The position numbers and the translations under genes are program-made. From assembly GCF_021216675.1 (NCBI RefSeq), contig NZ_CP086120.1:2090501-2154500 (forward strand): DNA of 64,000 bases, read 5' to 3'. Positions 6,920 through 14,879 of this stretch are shown piece by piece. Numbering within the stretch: position 1 is the stretch's first letter; every line of letters starts with the position of its first letter. The notes beneath the pieces are model-generated. The model ran no database searches, was not told the DNA's origin, and saw only the letters and a program-made list of their open reading frames with translations. This stretch comes from Streptomyces gobiensis. Lineage in GTDB: Bacteria; Actinomycetota; Actinomycetes; Streptomycetales; Streptomycetaceae.

Positions 6920-9283
6920 TCAGGACGCCGCGCCGAACCGCAGGCGGAAGTCCCGCAGCACCAGGCTGAGCAGCGGTGACCGGCGGACGAGGCGACTGAG
7001 CGGGCTGCTGTCGGGCACCGCCCAGCGCGCGGTGGCAAGGGCGACACCGGTCCGGGTGCGGACCGGGCTGGACTTGGTCCGCCCATGGAGGGTTTGGGCG
7101 ACGTGGTACGTGAGCGGCCAGCGGCCCGGCAGGCGGCGGGTGCGTCCGAATACGGCGGTGGCCAGGATGCCGTGGCCGGCCTTGGCGCCGGCGCGCAGGC
7201 CGGCCGAGCGGTCGATGTCGAAGGACGCCAGGTCCTTCGGGATGCCCCACAGCTCCCGCCCGCCGGCCATGGAGGCGGGGCTGTCGACCCAGATGTCGGT
7301 GATGGTGACCCGTGGGCGCGCGCCGTCGCGTACGAGGACGGCGGCGAGGAGCTCGTCGTAGTGCAGCACGCTGTCCTGCTCGTACACGACCCACGCGATT
7401 CCGGCCACGCCGCGTCCGGCGACGGTGACCGGCCGGGTGCCGGGCGGGAGGCCGGGCGGCAGTGCGTGGCGTGGTACGAGCCAGAGGGACAGGTACATCT
7501 GCCCGGCGAGGTGCCAGGGTTCGGGCGGGTAGGCCGTCACGGTGGGGTCCTTTCGGCCGGCGGCCCGTCCACCCAGGCGCAGCGCGGCGGGTGCCGTGGC
7601 GGGCACGGACGGGGTGCGCGGGGGGACGGGTGCCAGGGTGCGGTAGGGCTCGCCGGGGGCGGGCCGGGGGTCGGTTTCGCCCTTGTTGGGCCACAGCGCG
7701 GTGGCGCGTTCGGCGAGGGCGGTGATGGTGAGGGAGGGGTTGACGCCGAGGTTGGCGGAGATGGTGGAGCCGTCGATGATGTGCAGGCCGGGGTGGCCGT
7801 GCACGCGGTGGTAGGGGTCGACGACGCCCGTCTCGATCGTGTCTCCGATGGTGCAGCCGCCGATGAGGTGGCCGGTGGTGGGGATGTCGAAGAGGTCGGC
7901 CCACGTGCCGCAGGGCATGCCGTCGATCCGGCGGGCGGCTTGCCGGGCGGCGCGGTGTCCGGCGGGGATCCAGGTGGGGTTGGGGTCGCCCTCGCCGGGT
8001 CGGCTGGTGAGCCGGCGTCCGAAGAGGCTCCGTCGCGTGTAGGTGGTGACCGAGTTGTCGAGTGTCTGCATGACGAGGAGCACGAGGGACTGCTGTGCCC
8101 AGCGGCGCGGGTTGTGCAGGGCGGGCAGGTCGCGCAGGTTCTTCGCCATGGCGGCCAGGCCCAGCAGCAGCCGGGAGCGGCCGGGCACGGGGTCCACGAG
8201 GGTGGCACCGAGCAGTCCGAGGAGGTTGCTGCCGCGTCCGTAGCGGACCGGTTCCACGTGGGTGGTGTCGTCGAGGTGGACGGAGGAGGTGATGGCGACG
8301 CCCCGGGTGAAGTCGGCGTTCCGGTCGCGGGAGCGTACGGCGAGTACCGCTTCGGAGTTGGTGCGGGTCAGCCGCCCCAGGTGCGGGGACAGCCCCGGGA
8401 GTGCTCCGGTGTCGCGCATTCGGTGCAGGAGGCGTTGGGTGCCCAGGGCGCCGGCGGCGAAGACGACGTGCCGCGCGGTGAGGGTCCGCTTCCGGCGGCG
8501 CAGGGCGGGGCCGGTGCGTACGGACGTGACGGCCCAGCCGTCACCGGCGGCGCGGACGTCGGTGACAGTGCGCTGCGCGTGTACGTGGGCTCCGTTGCGC
8601 TCGGCGAGGCCGAGGTAGTTCTTGGGCAGGGTGTTCTTGGCGTTGTGGCGGCAGCCGGTCATGCAGGCGCCGCAGTGCAGGCAGGCGTCCCGGTCGGGGC
8701 CCGCACCCCCGAAGTAGGGGTCGGGGACGACGGTGCCGGGCGCGCTGCCGGGCGTCCCGAAGTGCACGCCCACCGGGGTGGGGCGGAAGGTCTCCTCGCG
8801 GCCGAGGTCGCGGGCGGTCTGCCGCAGCACGTGGTCGGAGGCGGTGACCAGCGGGTTGAGGGTGACGCCGAGCATGCGGCGGGCCTGGTCGAAGTAAGGA
8901 GCGAGTTCGGTGCGCCAGTCGGCCAGGGACGCCCAGTGGGAGCCCTCGTAGAAGGCGGCGGGAGGCTCGTACAGGGTGTTGGCGTAACCGAGGGATCCGC
9001 CTCCGACGCCCGCTCCGGTGAGCACGAGCACGTCACCGAGGAGGGTCATGCGCAGAATGCCGGTGCAGCCGAGCCGGGGCGCGAAGAGGTAGTCGCGCAC
9101 GTGCCACGAGGTACGGGGGAAGTCGGCGTCGTCGAAGCGGCGCCCGGCCTCCAGTACGCCGACCCGGTAGCCCTTCTCGGTCAGCCGCAACGCGGTGACG
9201 CTGCCGCCGAATCCGGAGCCGATGACGAGGACGTCGTAGTCGAAGTCCGTCACCGTCATGGGCGTCGCCATGGGCGTCGTCAT
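6920..9283 (-). CDS. GMC-family flavin oxidoreductase fused to acetoacetate-decarboxylase-like domain
   Basis: A 787-residue protein of two parts. Residues about 14-555 are a cholesterol-oxidase-like GMC oxidoreductase: FAD site VLVIGSGFGGSVTALRL, a CLHCGACMTGC cysteine-rich motif near 210, and the C-terminal FAD-closing motif NLGVNPSLTITALAERA. After a proline-rich linker, residues about 582-787 resemble acetoacetate decarboxylase-superfamily proteins (YPPEPWHLAGQMYLSLWLV, WVVYEQDSVLHYDELL, LWGIPKDLASF). No stop separates the halves. A GTG at 7538-7540 preceded by AAAGGA could start the second domain independently. The 5' end overlaps the TetR gene by 4 bp. Actinomycete homologues of both domains often neighbour each other in steroid/terpenoid-type catabolic loci. 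The substrate is unknown. Confidence 0.85.
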   Translation of the reverse strand: MTTPMATPMTVTDFDYDVLVIGSGFGGSVTALRLTEKGYRVGVLEAGRRFDDADFPRTSWHVRDYLFAPRLGCTGILRMTLLGDVLVLTGAGVGGGSLGYANTLYEPPAAFYEGSHWASLADWRTELAPYFDQARRMLGVTLNPLVTASDHVLRQTARDLGREETFRPTPVGVHFGTPGSAPGTVVPDPYFGGAGPDRDACLHCGACMTGCRHNAKNTLPKNYLGLAERNGAHVHAQRTVTDVRAAGDGWAVTSVRTGPALRRRKRTLTARHVVFAAGALGTQRLLHRMRDTGALPGLSPHLGRLTRTNSEAVLAVRSRDRNADFTRGVAITSSVHLDDTTHVEPVRYGRGSNLLGLLGATLVDPVPGRSRLLLGLAAMAKNLRDLPALHNPRRWAQQSLVLLVMQTLDNSVTTYTRRSLFGRRLTSRPGEGDPNPTWIPAGHRAARQAARRIDGMPCGTWADLFDIPTTGHLIGGCTIGDTIETGVVDPYHRVHGHPGLHIIDGSTISANLGVNPSLTITALAERATALWPNKGETDPRPAPGEPYRTLAPVPPRTPSVPATAPAALRLGGRAAGRKDPTVTAYPPEPWHLAGQMYLSLWLVPRHALPPGLPPGTRPVTVAGRGVAGIAWVVYEQDSVLHYDELLAAVLVRDGARPRVTITDIWVDSPASMAGGRELWGIPKDLASFDIDRSAGLRAGAKAGHGILATAVFGRTRRLPGRWPLTYHVAQTLHGRTKSSPVRTRTGVALATARWAVPDSSPLSRLVRRSPLLSLVLRDFRLRFGAAS

Positions 9284-9933
9284 GGGCGTTCCTCCGCGAC
9301 GAACCCGGCCATGAGCGGGATCACCAGCCGCTCGATCGCGGCACGCCGTGCCCCGGGCCGGTCCTCGGTGAAGGCGACGGGTCCGGCGAGGCCCGGGGCG
9401 AAGGGGGCGAGCGCCATGTGCGGCAGGAGCAGGAGGAGCAGGGAGAGCAGGGCGTCGGTGTCGGCGTCCTCACGGATGTCACCGGTCTCGACGGCACGCT
9501 GGATGAGGGGCCGCAGACCGGCGAGGTAGAGCCCGTGGACAGGGGCGCGCACGGCTTCCCTGACGGCCGGGTCCATCTCCATATTGGTGGCGGCGGTGAC
9601 GCCGCGCTCCAGGGGGTGGGTGGCGAAGTAGTCGAGCCATGCTTCCAGGGCGTCGGTCAGGTAGGTGGTGAACTCCTTGGTCCCGTCGTATCCGTCGAGC
9701 CACGGCTGCATGGCCGCGTAGATGCGCAGCGAGGTCTGCTCGGCGACGTACGCGAACAGGTCGAGCTTGCCCGCGAAGTACTGGAAGAGGGACCCCTTGG
9801 CCACTCCCGCTGCGCGGGCGATGACGTTGAGGCTTCCCGTGGAGTAGCCGTGCGTGCCGAACTCGTCCATCGCGGCGACCAGGACCCGCTCGCGCCGGGC
9901 GGGCGAGAGATGCGTCCAGGTGAAAGTGGGCAT
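9280..9933 (-). CDS. TetR-family transcriptional regulator
   Basis: A 217-residue regulator with an N-terminal helix-turn-helix at about residues 10-55 (RRERVLVAAMDEFGTHGY, GVAKGSLFQYFAGKLDLF) and a helical ligand-binding domain. ATG 9933 was chosen because the protein then begins directly before the HTH; the reading frame extends upstream into the operator. It is the first gene of the reverse operon and overlaps the GMC fusion by 4 bp (ATGA). A 32-bp double palindrome lies 17 bp upstream of its start, and a second one sits before the divergent monooxygenase, so it probably autoregulates and controls both directions. By family habit a substrate-derived ligand would release it. Confidence 0.92.
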   Translation of the reverse strand: MPTFTWTHLSPARRERVLVAAMDEFGTHGYSTGSLNVIARAAGVAKGSLFQYFAGKLDLFAYVAEQTSLRIYAAMQPWLDGYDGTKEFTTYLTDALEAWLDYFATHPLERGVTAATNMEMDPAVREAVRAPVHGLYLAGLRPLIQRAVETGDIREDADTDALLSLLLLLLPHMALAPFAPGLAGPVAFTEDRPGARRAAIERLVIPLMAGFVAEERP

Positions 9934-9949
9934 GGGGTGCTCCCGCTGT

Positions 9950-9981
9950 ATGACCGGGCGGTCATGTGACCGCCCGGTCAT
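9950..9981. promoter_or_regulatory. Double palindromic operator, probable TetR site upstream of the TetR operon
   Basis: Two 14-bp palindromes of the form TGACCGNNCGGTCA lie at 9951-9964 and 9967-9980, 16 bp start to start. Together they make a perfect 15+2+15 inverted repeat (arms ATGACCGGGCGGTCA and TGACCGCCCGGTCAT). It sits 17 bp before the TetR start codon, where it would block transcription of the reverse operon. The paired arrangement suits two TetR dimers on one face, as in QacR-type binding. Assignment to this TetR protein is inference from position and from the related copy at 10059-10090. Confidence 0.75.
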
Positions 9982-10058
9982 CGTCGCGAACACACCGTTC
10001 GGTGTCAATGCCCCAGATGAACAGAACAGTTGACATCCAATCAGCCCACGCCCACCCT

Positions 10059-10090
10059 ATGACCACTCGGTCACATGACCGGGTGGTCAT
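10059..10090. promoter_or_regulatory. Second double palindromic operator, upstream of the flavin monooxygenase
   Basis: Two 14-bp units, TGACCACTCGGTCA (10060-10073) and TGACCGGGTGGTCA (10076-10089), repeat the 16-bp spacing of the 9950-9981 site. The whole 32-bp block is an inverted repeat with one mismatch. Its left edge is 109 bp from the first block and it ends 30 bp before the ATG of the forward monooxygenase, so the monooxygenase probably belongs to the same regulon as the TetR operon. Confidence 0.72.
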
Positions 10091-10120
10091 TCCCGTGCGT
10101 CTCTCGTCGGAAGGCTCGTG

Positions 10121-11452
10121 ATGAAACGCGTCTGTGTCATAGGAGCGGGATCGTCGGGCATCGCCGCCTGCCAGGTCCTCGCGGAGCGGAACGTCCCGTA
10201 CGACTGTTACGAGGCCGGCTCCGAGGTGGGCGGCAACTGGCGCTACCTCAACGACAACGGCATGTCCTCGGCGTACCGCTCCCTGCACATCAACACGTCA
10301 CGGCAGGTCATGGAGTACGCCTGCTTCCCCATGTCGGAGGCGTATCCCGTCTATCCGAGCCACTTCCACATCGCGCGCTACTTCGACGAGTTCGTCGACC
10401 ACTTCGGCCTGCGCCCGTCCATCACCTTCCGAACGGAGGTCACCCGGGTCGAGCCGTCCCCCGACGGGCGACGCTGGTCCATCACCACGCGGCACCGCGA
10501 CACCACTGAGCAGACCACCCGCTCGTACGACGCGGTGCTCGTCGCCAACGGCCATCATTGGCAGCCCCGTTGGCCCGAGCCGCCGCTCCCCGGCTCGGAC
10601 TCCTTCGCCGGGTCCCAGACGCACTCGCACCACTACAAGACGCCCGAGCCCTTCGCCGACAAGCGGGTCCTTGTCCTCGGAATCGGCAATTCGGCGTGTG
10701 ACATCGCCGTGGAGACCTCGCGGGTGTCCCGGCGGACCTTCCTCGCGATGCGGCGCGGCGCCCACGTCCTGCCCAAGTACCTCTTCGGGGTCCCCACCGA
10801 CCATCTCACCGGCTCCTGGCTGGCCCGCGCGCCGCTCGCCGTCCAGGACCGGGGGCTCCAGCTGCTGCTGCGGCTCAGCCGCGGCCGGCTGAGCGACTAC
10901 GGCCTGCCCGTGCCCGCCCACCGCGTCCTGGCCGCCCACCCGACGATCTCCGACGACTTGCTGTCCCGGCTCGGCCACGGTGACATCACCGTCAAGCCAA
11001 TGATCGAGCGGCTCCACGGTGACCAGGTGCTCTTCACCGACGGGTCGCGCGAGGCCGTCGACGCGATCGTCTACTGCACCGGCTACGCCATCAGCTTTCC
11101 CTTCCTCGGCCGCGAGCTCATCGACCCGGCCGGCAACGACATCAGGCTCTACCGCCGGGTGGTGGACCCCGGTCACCCCGGGCTGTACTTCATCGGGCTC
11201 GTCCAGCCGCTGGGAGCGATCATGCCGCTCGCCGAGGCCCAGTCGCACTGGGTGGCGGACCTCATCGAGGGAAAGTGCGCTCTGCCCGGACGCGCGGCGA
11301 TGCGGCGGGAGATCGCGACGTACCGGGCCCGTACGGCACGTCGGTACGTCGCGTCCTCGCGTCACACGATCCAGGTCGACGCTCTCGCGTACCTCCGCGA
11401 GATCAGGGCGGAGCGCCGCCGCCGTTCGCTCAGTACGCCTGCTCCACGGTGA
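10121..11452 (+). CDS. Flavin-containing monooxygenase
   Basis: A 443-residue class B flavoprotein monooxygenase. It has the FAD site VIGAGSSGIAACQVL (G8-x-G10-x-x-G13), an FMO-identifying block FAGSQTHSHHYKTP close to the FxGxxxHxxxY consensus, and the NADPH site VLVLGIGNSACDIAVE. Such enzymes insert one oxygen atom into sulphur, nitrogen or carbonyl substrates (including Baeyer-Villiger type reactions). ATG 10121 is preceded by GGAAGG at a good distance; GTG 10118 directly before it is in frame. The TetR-type double operator lies 30 bp upstream, which ties it to the divergent GMC/ligase operon. The 3' end overlaps the convergent hydrolase by 23 bp. Confidence 0.92.
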   Translation: MKRVCVIGAGSSGIAACQVLAERNVPYDCYEAGSEVGGNWRYLNDNGMSSAYRSLHINTSRQVMEYACFPMSEAYPVYPSHFHIARYFDEFVDHFGLRPSITFRTEVTRVEPSPDGRRWSITTRHRDTTEQTTRSYDAVLVANGHHWQPRWPEPPLPGSDSFAGSQTHSHHYKTPEPFADKRVLVLGIGNSACDIAVETSRVSRRTFLAMRRGAHVLPKYLFGVPTDHLTGSWLARAPLAVQDRGLQLLLRLSRGRLSDYGLPVPAHRVLAAHPTISDDLLSRLGHGDITVKPMIERLHGDQVLFTDGSREAVDAIVYCTGYAISFPFLGRELIDPAGNDIRLYRRVVDPGHPGLYFIGLVQPLGAIMPLAEAQSHWVADLIEGKCALPGRAAMRREIATYRARTARRYVASSRHTIQVDALAYLREIRAERRRRSLSTPAPR

Positions 11453-12404
11453 CGGTCCGGTCCATGGCGTCGCCCCAGTACCGCACATAGGAGGCGGCGA
11501 CGGGGTCACCCAATGACGCCTTGAGCCACAGAGCCGACCAACGGCCCGCGGCCCGTATGCTCTCGGTCTGGACCAGGGTCTGGGCAGAGGTGTCCGGGTT
11601 GGCGCCCGGCGGGTTCTGCACGTCGGTGATCCCGAAGTGGTTGGCGCCGTGCAGGCTGACCAGCGCCTTGGGCTTGGCGGACAGCGCCCGGTAGGTGTCC
11701 CGCGCCGCGACGGGCGCGGCGACGCCGTCCGCGTCACCCTGGACCAGGGCGACCGGCACACCGGCGTTGTCGATGGGGCCGACCGGCCCGCCGCCCGGCG
11801 GCACGCTGTTCGTACCGAAGAAGGCGGCGGCCTTCAGCTGCGTCGGCTTGACCGCGCCGGGCGGCAGCCCGGCACAGAAGGGCGGCACACACAGCCCCTG
11901 AAGGGTGGACAGTCCGGCGGCTCCGCCGAAGGAGTGACCGAGCAGGGTCAGCGTGCCCGTGTCGATACGGCCGACGAGCGGGCTGCCGTCCCGGCCGTTC
12001 TCGGCCGCCGCCCACGCCACCGCACCGAGGGCCTGGTCCGAAGAGGCCCACAGGCCCGGCACCCCGAACACCGAACGTACGTGGTTGGGCACGACGACCA
12101 CGAAGCCGAAGGCCGCGACGGTACGCGCGAAGCCCGAGTAGTGGGCCTTGTCGACATTCGCGCCCTGCAGGAGCAGCGCCACCGGCAGCCCGCGGCTCCT
12201 GGTCGCCGGGTAGTACACGTCCGCGGCGTCCGCGCCGACCCTGGCGGCGTACGAGCCGGTCGGGAAGGTCGTCGGATTCTCGGGCGTCACGGCCTCGCGG
12301 GCCTCGGCGTGACCGCCTGCCGCCGCCAGCAGAGCGAAGCTCAGTAAGCCGGCGAAGAGGCCGCGCCGGAGACCGTGCGCGCGACGGAGAAAGGTATGTG
12401 CCAT
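11430..12404 (-). CDS. Secreted alpha/beta hydrolase, chlorophyllase-like fold
   Basis: A 324-residue exported hydrolase. Residues 1-36 form a signal peptide (twin arginines, then GLFAGLLSFALLAAAGGHAEA). The nucleophile elbow GHSFGG places Ser158; Asp224 or Asp226 in QGDADG and His256 in GANHFG complete a likely triad. The pattern LPVALLLQGANVDKAHYSGF, then FGFVVVVPNHV, then GHSFGG is that of the chlorophyllase/cutinase-like group, often annotated so in Streptomyces. The true substrate may be any lipid or polymer ester. A GTTTC/GAAAC palindrome lies about 37-60 bp upstream. It is not in the TetR operon but borders it, convergent with the monooxygenase. Confidence 0.85.
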   Translation of the reverse strand: MAHTFLRRAHGLRRGLFAGLLSFALLAAAGGHAEAREAVTPENPTTFPTGSYAARVGADAADVYYPATRSRGLPVALLLQGANVDKAHYSGFARTVAAFGFVVVVPNHVRSVFGVPGLWASSDQALGAVAWAAAENGRDGSPLVGRIDTGTLTLLGHSFGGAAGLSTLQGLCVPPFCAGLPPGAVKPTQLKAAAFFGTNSVPPGGGPVGPIDNAGVPVALVQGDADGVAAPVAARDTYRALSAKPKALVSLHGANHFGITDVQNPPGANPDTSAQTLVQTESIRAAGRWSALWLKASLGDPVAASYVRYWGDAMDRTVTVEQAY

Positions 12405-12440
12405 CGGTACCCCGATCCTTGAGCGTGATGACCACGGTTC

Positions 12441-12465
12441 GTTTCGTTGAGTGAAACAGCGTTTC
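12441..12465. promoter_or_regulatory. Inverted-repeat candidate operator upstream of the secreted hydrolase
   Basis: GTTTC at 12441-12445 pairs with GAAAC at 12453-12457, and that GAAAC also pairs with GTTTC at 12461-12465 (GAAAC-AGC-GTTTC). The overlapping repeats start 37 bp upstream of the hydrolase ATG on the reverse strand, in the range expected for a promoter or operator. GTTTC/GAAAC arms are common for IclR- and TetR-type sites in actinomycetes. The regulator is not identifiable. Confidence 0.35.
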
Positions 12466-12826
12466 TCAGTCGAGTTAACGGGGGCAGCAGCTGCCGCGTC
12501 AACCCATCAGAGGCTGCGAACGCGCCGGAGATCCGGCAGACACCACCTGGACACCGCCGTTCCGGCCGAAGCCGTTCGAGAAGCACGCGTTGCCGTTCGG
12601 TGCGGTCGAGGGCGATCGAGCGGCTGGACCGCTGCCGTGCAGGCGGAGCGGCACCACGCGATTCGCGGAGTTCGGTCCTGTTGCGCGTTACATGGGCCCC
12701 AGCCCCACCAGCGAAGCCGAAGCGTCACCAAGAGTGATCATACGGATGGCGGGCCTGCCGGTGCTGCATCAGAATGGATGTGGCCCCGAATCCTGCCGGT
12801 CGCCCCCACACCCCGGGAGGGCACTG
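12466..12826. other. Intergenic stretch, no gene recognised
   Basis: About 360 bp between the hydrolase promoter region and the DUF5133 gene. Short open frames exist on both strands but none has a plausible ribosome binding site with family resemblance or consistent codon pattern. GGGAGG at 12815-12820 is the ribosome binding site of the next gene. I see no RNA gene or mobile element here. Confidence 0.5.
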
Positions 12827-13075
12827 ATGCTGAAGCCTGACGCTGATGTGATCACCAGGTTGATGGCCCGCTACCAGGCACAAGGGCACCTGCTGCGGCT
12901 CGATCCGCACGATGCGATGGTCCGAAGTCGTTTCGGGGGCACCGCATATACGTTGTGCGCGCTGATGGGCGAACGCACGGGCCGTGAGGCGATCCGTGCC
13001 ACGGAGCGTTACGTGGGGTGTGCCCGGTCGGCTCCGCGGCGTATTGAAGGCCAGTCCATCTCCGGTTGGCCCTGA
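12827..13075 (+). CDS. DUF5133 family small protein
   Basis: An 82-residue protein. ATG 12827 follows GGGAGG with ideal spacing. The pattern LMARYQAQGHLLRLDP followed by GGTAYTLCALMGERTGREAI matches the Streptomyces DUF5133 family (xxLVxRYExL ... YTLCVxTGTRxxxxAL), small proteins of unknown role that occur in many copies per genome. The C-terminal tail past the conserved block is longer and arginine-rich. Its stop lies 4 bp before the likely GTG start of the downstream transporter, so the two may be co-transcribed. Confidence 0.7.
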   Translation: MLKPDADVITRLMARYQAQGHLLRLDPHDAMVRSRFGGTAYTLCALMGERTGREAIRATERYVGCARSAPRRIEGQSISGWP

Positions 13076-13079
13076 CGCA

Positions 13080-14300
13080 GTGCCGCTGGCCGAACTCGTC
13101 AAACGACGCCGGGATCCCGCTGTCGTCCAGACGGTGCGCTCGACTGCGGCCGCGACCATCGCCTATGTCGTGGCCGTGCGGGTGAGCAGCGAACCCGCTC
13201 CCCTCACCGCGCCTCTGACCGCGCTGCTCGTTCTCCAGGTCACCCTCTACACCACGCTCACCACCGGCATCCGACGGGTGAACGCCGTTGTCGCCGGTGT
13301 GCTGATCGCCATCGGCTTCAGCGCCCTCGTCGGGCTCACGTGGTGGAGCCTGGGTCTGATCATCCTGGCTTCCCTGATCGTAGGGCGATTCGTCCACGTG
13401 GGCGAGTTCCTCCCAGAGGTCGCGATCAGCGCCATGCTCGTCCTTGGAGTGACCCAGGTGGGAGGCGCGGCACGGGACCGGGTCCTGGAAACGCTGACCG
13501 GCGCCGTGGTGGGCCTCCTGTTCAACGTACTGTTCGCACCACCGGTATGGGTCAGCACGGCCGGGGAGTCCATCCAGGACCTGTCCCGACGCATGCGCCA
13601 ACTGCTCCTGCACATCGGAGCGCAGCCGACCAGTCCCACCCGCGTCGAGCAGGCCGCCGCCCGCCTTCACGAGGCGCGTCGCCTTGACCACGACATCGCC
13701 AACGTGGATGCGGCGCTGCGCCGGGCGGAGGACAGCGTCCGGCTCAATCCGCGGGTCAAAGAAGGACTGCTGTATCGCGTCGTCCTGCGTACCGGGCTCG
13801 ACACCCTCGAAATCTGCACGGTGGTCATGCGTGTACTGGCCCGTACCCTCACCGATCTCGCCAAGGAACGCAAAGGGGAGAGCCTGTTCCCGGAGGAGTC
13901 GGGCGTCGCCATTGAGGAACTGCTGGACCACGTGGCGAACAGCATGGTCAGCTTCGCTGTACTGGTCACCTCCCAGGTCAGCGAGAACGCCGAAACGGCG
14001 GAGTCCCGGCTGACCGGAGAGCTCACCGCAGCAGGAGCGAAGCGCAAGGAGGTGGCACAGCTGCTGCTCCAGGACGTTCAGCGGGAACCCCGCCACTGGC
14101 AGTTCCACGGCGCGCTGCTCACGGAAATCGACCGGATCCTGGACGAGCTTGATACGGACCACCGCTCCCGACGTCTGATGGAGGAGCTGGACCGCTGCAC
14201 GCGGGAGCAGCATGAACGGCACCCTCGCCTCACAGCGCTCCGTCAATGGGTACGCCGCAAGAGCCCCCGCCGCCCCAGAAGACCGTCTCCCGTCCCCTAG
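13080..14300 (+). CDS. Aromatic acid exporter (FUSC/ArAE_1) family membrane protein
   Basis: About 406 residues from GTG 13080. The N-terminal half has the conserved RDPAVVQTVRSTAAATIAY block and about four to six transmembrane helices (TALLVLQVTLYTTL, VVAGVLIAIGFSALVGL, LGLIILASLIVGRF, AAISAMLVLGV-like, LTGAVVGLLFNVLFAPPVW). The C-terminal half is a long charged helical cytoplasmic domain. This layout is that of the ArAE_1/FUSC-like exporters. The start is uncertain: GTG at 12984, 12996 and 13020 are in frame but would overlap DUF5133. GTG 13080 leaves a short N-terminus before the RDP motif, usual for the family, though its ribosome binding site is weak. The exported compound is unknown. 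Confidence 0.8.
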   Translation: MPLAELVKRRRDPAVVQTVRSTAAATIAYVVAVRVSSEPAPLTAPLTALLVLQVTLYTTLTTGIRRVNAVVAGVLIAIGFSALVGLTWWSLGLIILASLIVGRFVHVGEFLPEVAISAMLVLGVTQVGGAARDRVLETLTGAVVGLLFNVLFAPPVWVSTAGESIQDLSRRMRQLLLHIGAQPTSPTRVEQAAARLHEARRLDHDIANVDAALRRAEDSVRLNPRVKEGLLYRVVLRTGLDTLEICTVVMRVLARTLTDLAKERKGESLFPEESGVAIEELLDHVANSMVSFAVLVTSQVSENAETAESRLTGELTAAGAKRKEVAQLLLQDVQREPRHWQFHGALLTEIDRILDELDTDHRSRRLMEELDRCTREQHERHPRLTALRQWVRRKSPRRPRRPSPVP

Positions 14301-14470
14301 ACCCCCGATTTCTCCCATCGATCGCGGACGGACGACGAGGGGCCCGCCTTCGTCGTCCAGGGCGGGCGCTGTCTCCCGGCCCGTCGGCCGGGTGACAGGC
14401 ACACCCTCGCGAAATGGCTCGCGGCCATGCTGACGTCGGCTCTCGCACTCCGGAAGCCGGAGCAGGCAGG

Positions 14471-14818
14471 ATGAGGGGCATGAGCAATGATCTGCCCCAT
14501 GTAATCGCTGAGATTGTCGAGTCCGAGAAACAAGCGGCCCGAGGTGAGCTGGACCGGTTGGATCTCGGGAAGGCGACTGGCCCCGGAAGATACGACATCG
14601 AGTTCACCTACGATCCTCACGACAGGGACACCGGCCCGATCGCCCGGTTCGGCTCCGACGTGCCCCTGCCGATTCCGGTGGTCGGCCAAACGGTGCATGT
14701 GCACGGGCACGGCCCGCTGACCGTTCGCAAGGTTGACATCGGCTACGAGATCAACGAAGAACACGGCGGCCTGTACGTGGAAGCCACCGTCGATGTGGCC
14801 GTGCCCTCCGGGGGCTGA
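14471..14818 (+). CDS. Hypothetical protein, small beta-rich
   Basis: A 115-residue acidic protein with no recognised domain. ATG 14471 (GGAG eight bases upstream) and ATG 14480 are both acceptable starts; the shorter form begins MSNDLPHVIAEIVESEKQ. A helical first 35 residues are followed by strands, with a DIEFTYDPHDRDTGPIARF segment and a TVHVHGHGPLTVRKVDI segment. Conserved-looking polar content suggests a cytosolic protein. The next gene, DUF1963-like, lies 61 bp downstream on the same strand, so the two may be linked. Confidence 0.6.
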   Translation: MRGMSNDLPHVIAEIVESEKQAARGELDRLDLGKATGPGRYDIEFTYDPHDRDTGPIARFGSDVPLPIPVVGQTVHVHGHGPLTVRKVDIGYEINEEHGGLYVEATVDVAVPSGG

Positions 14819-14879
14819 GCGCCGTTGAGCTGACGCCTCAGCATCAGCCCATCAGCCCACGACTCCACCGGAGAACGCC

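Noticed and set aside
7085..9529. 814-codon forward open frame antisense to the GMC fusion gene
   Set aside because: GC-rich shadow frame: its codons mirror the third-position GC of the reverse gene, composition is Gly/Val/Ala-rich without motifs, and the reverse strand encodes a clear flavoenzyme with FAD motifs.
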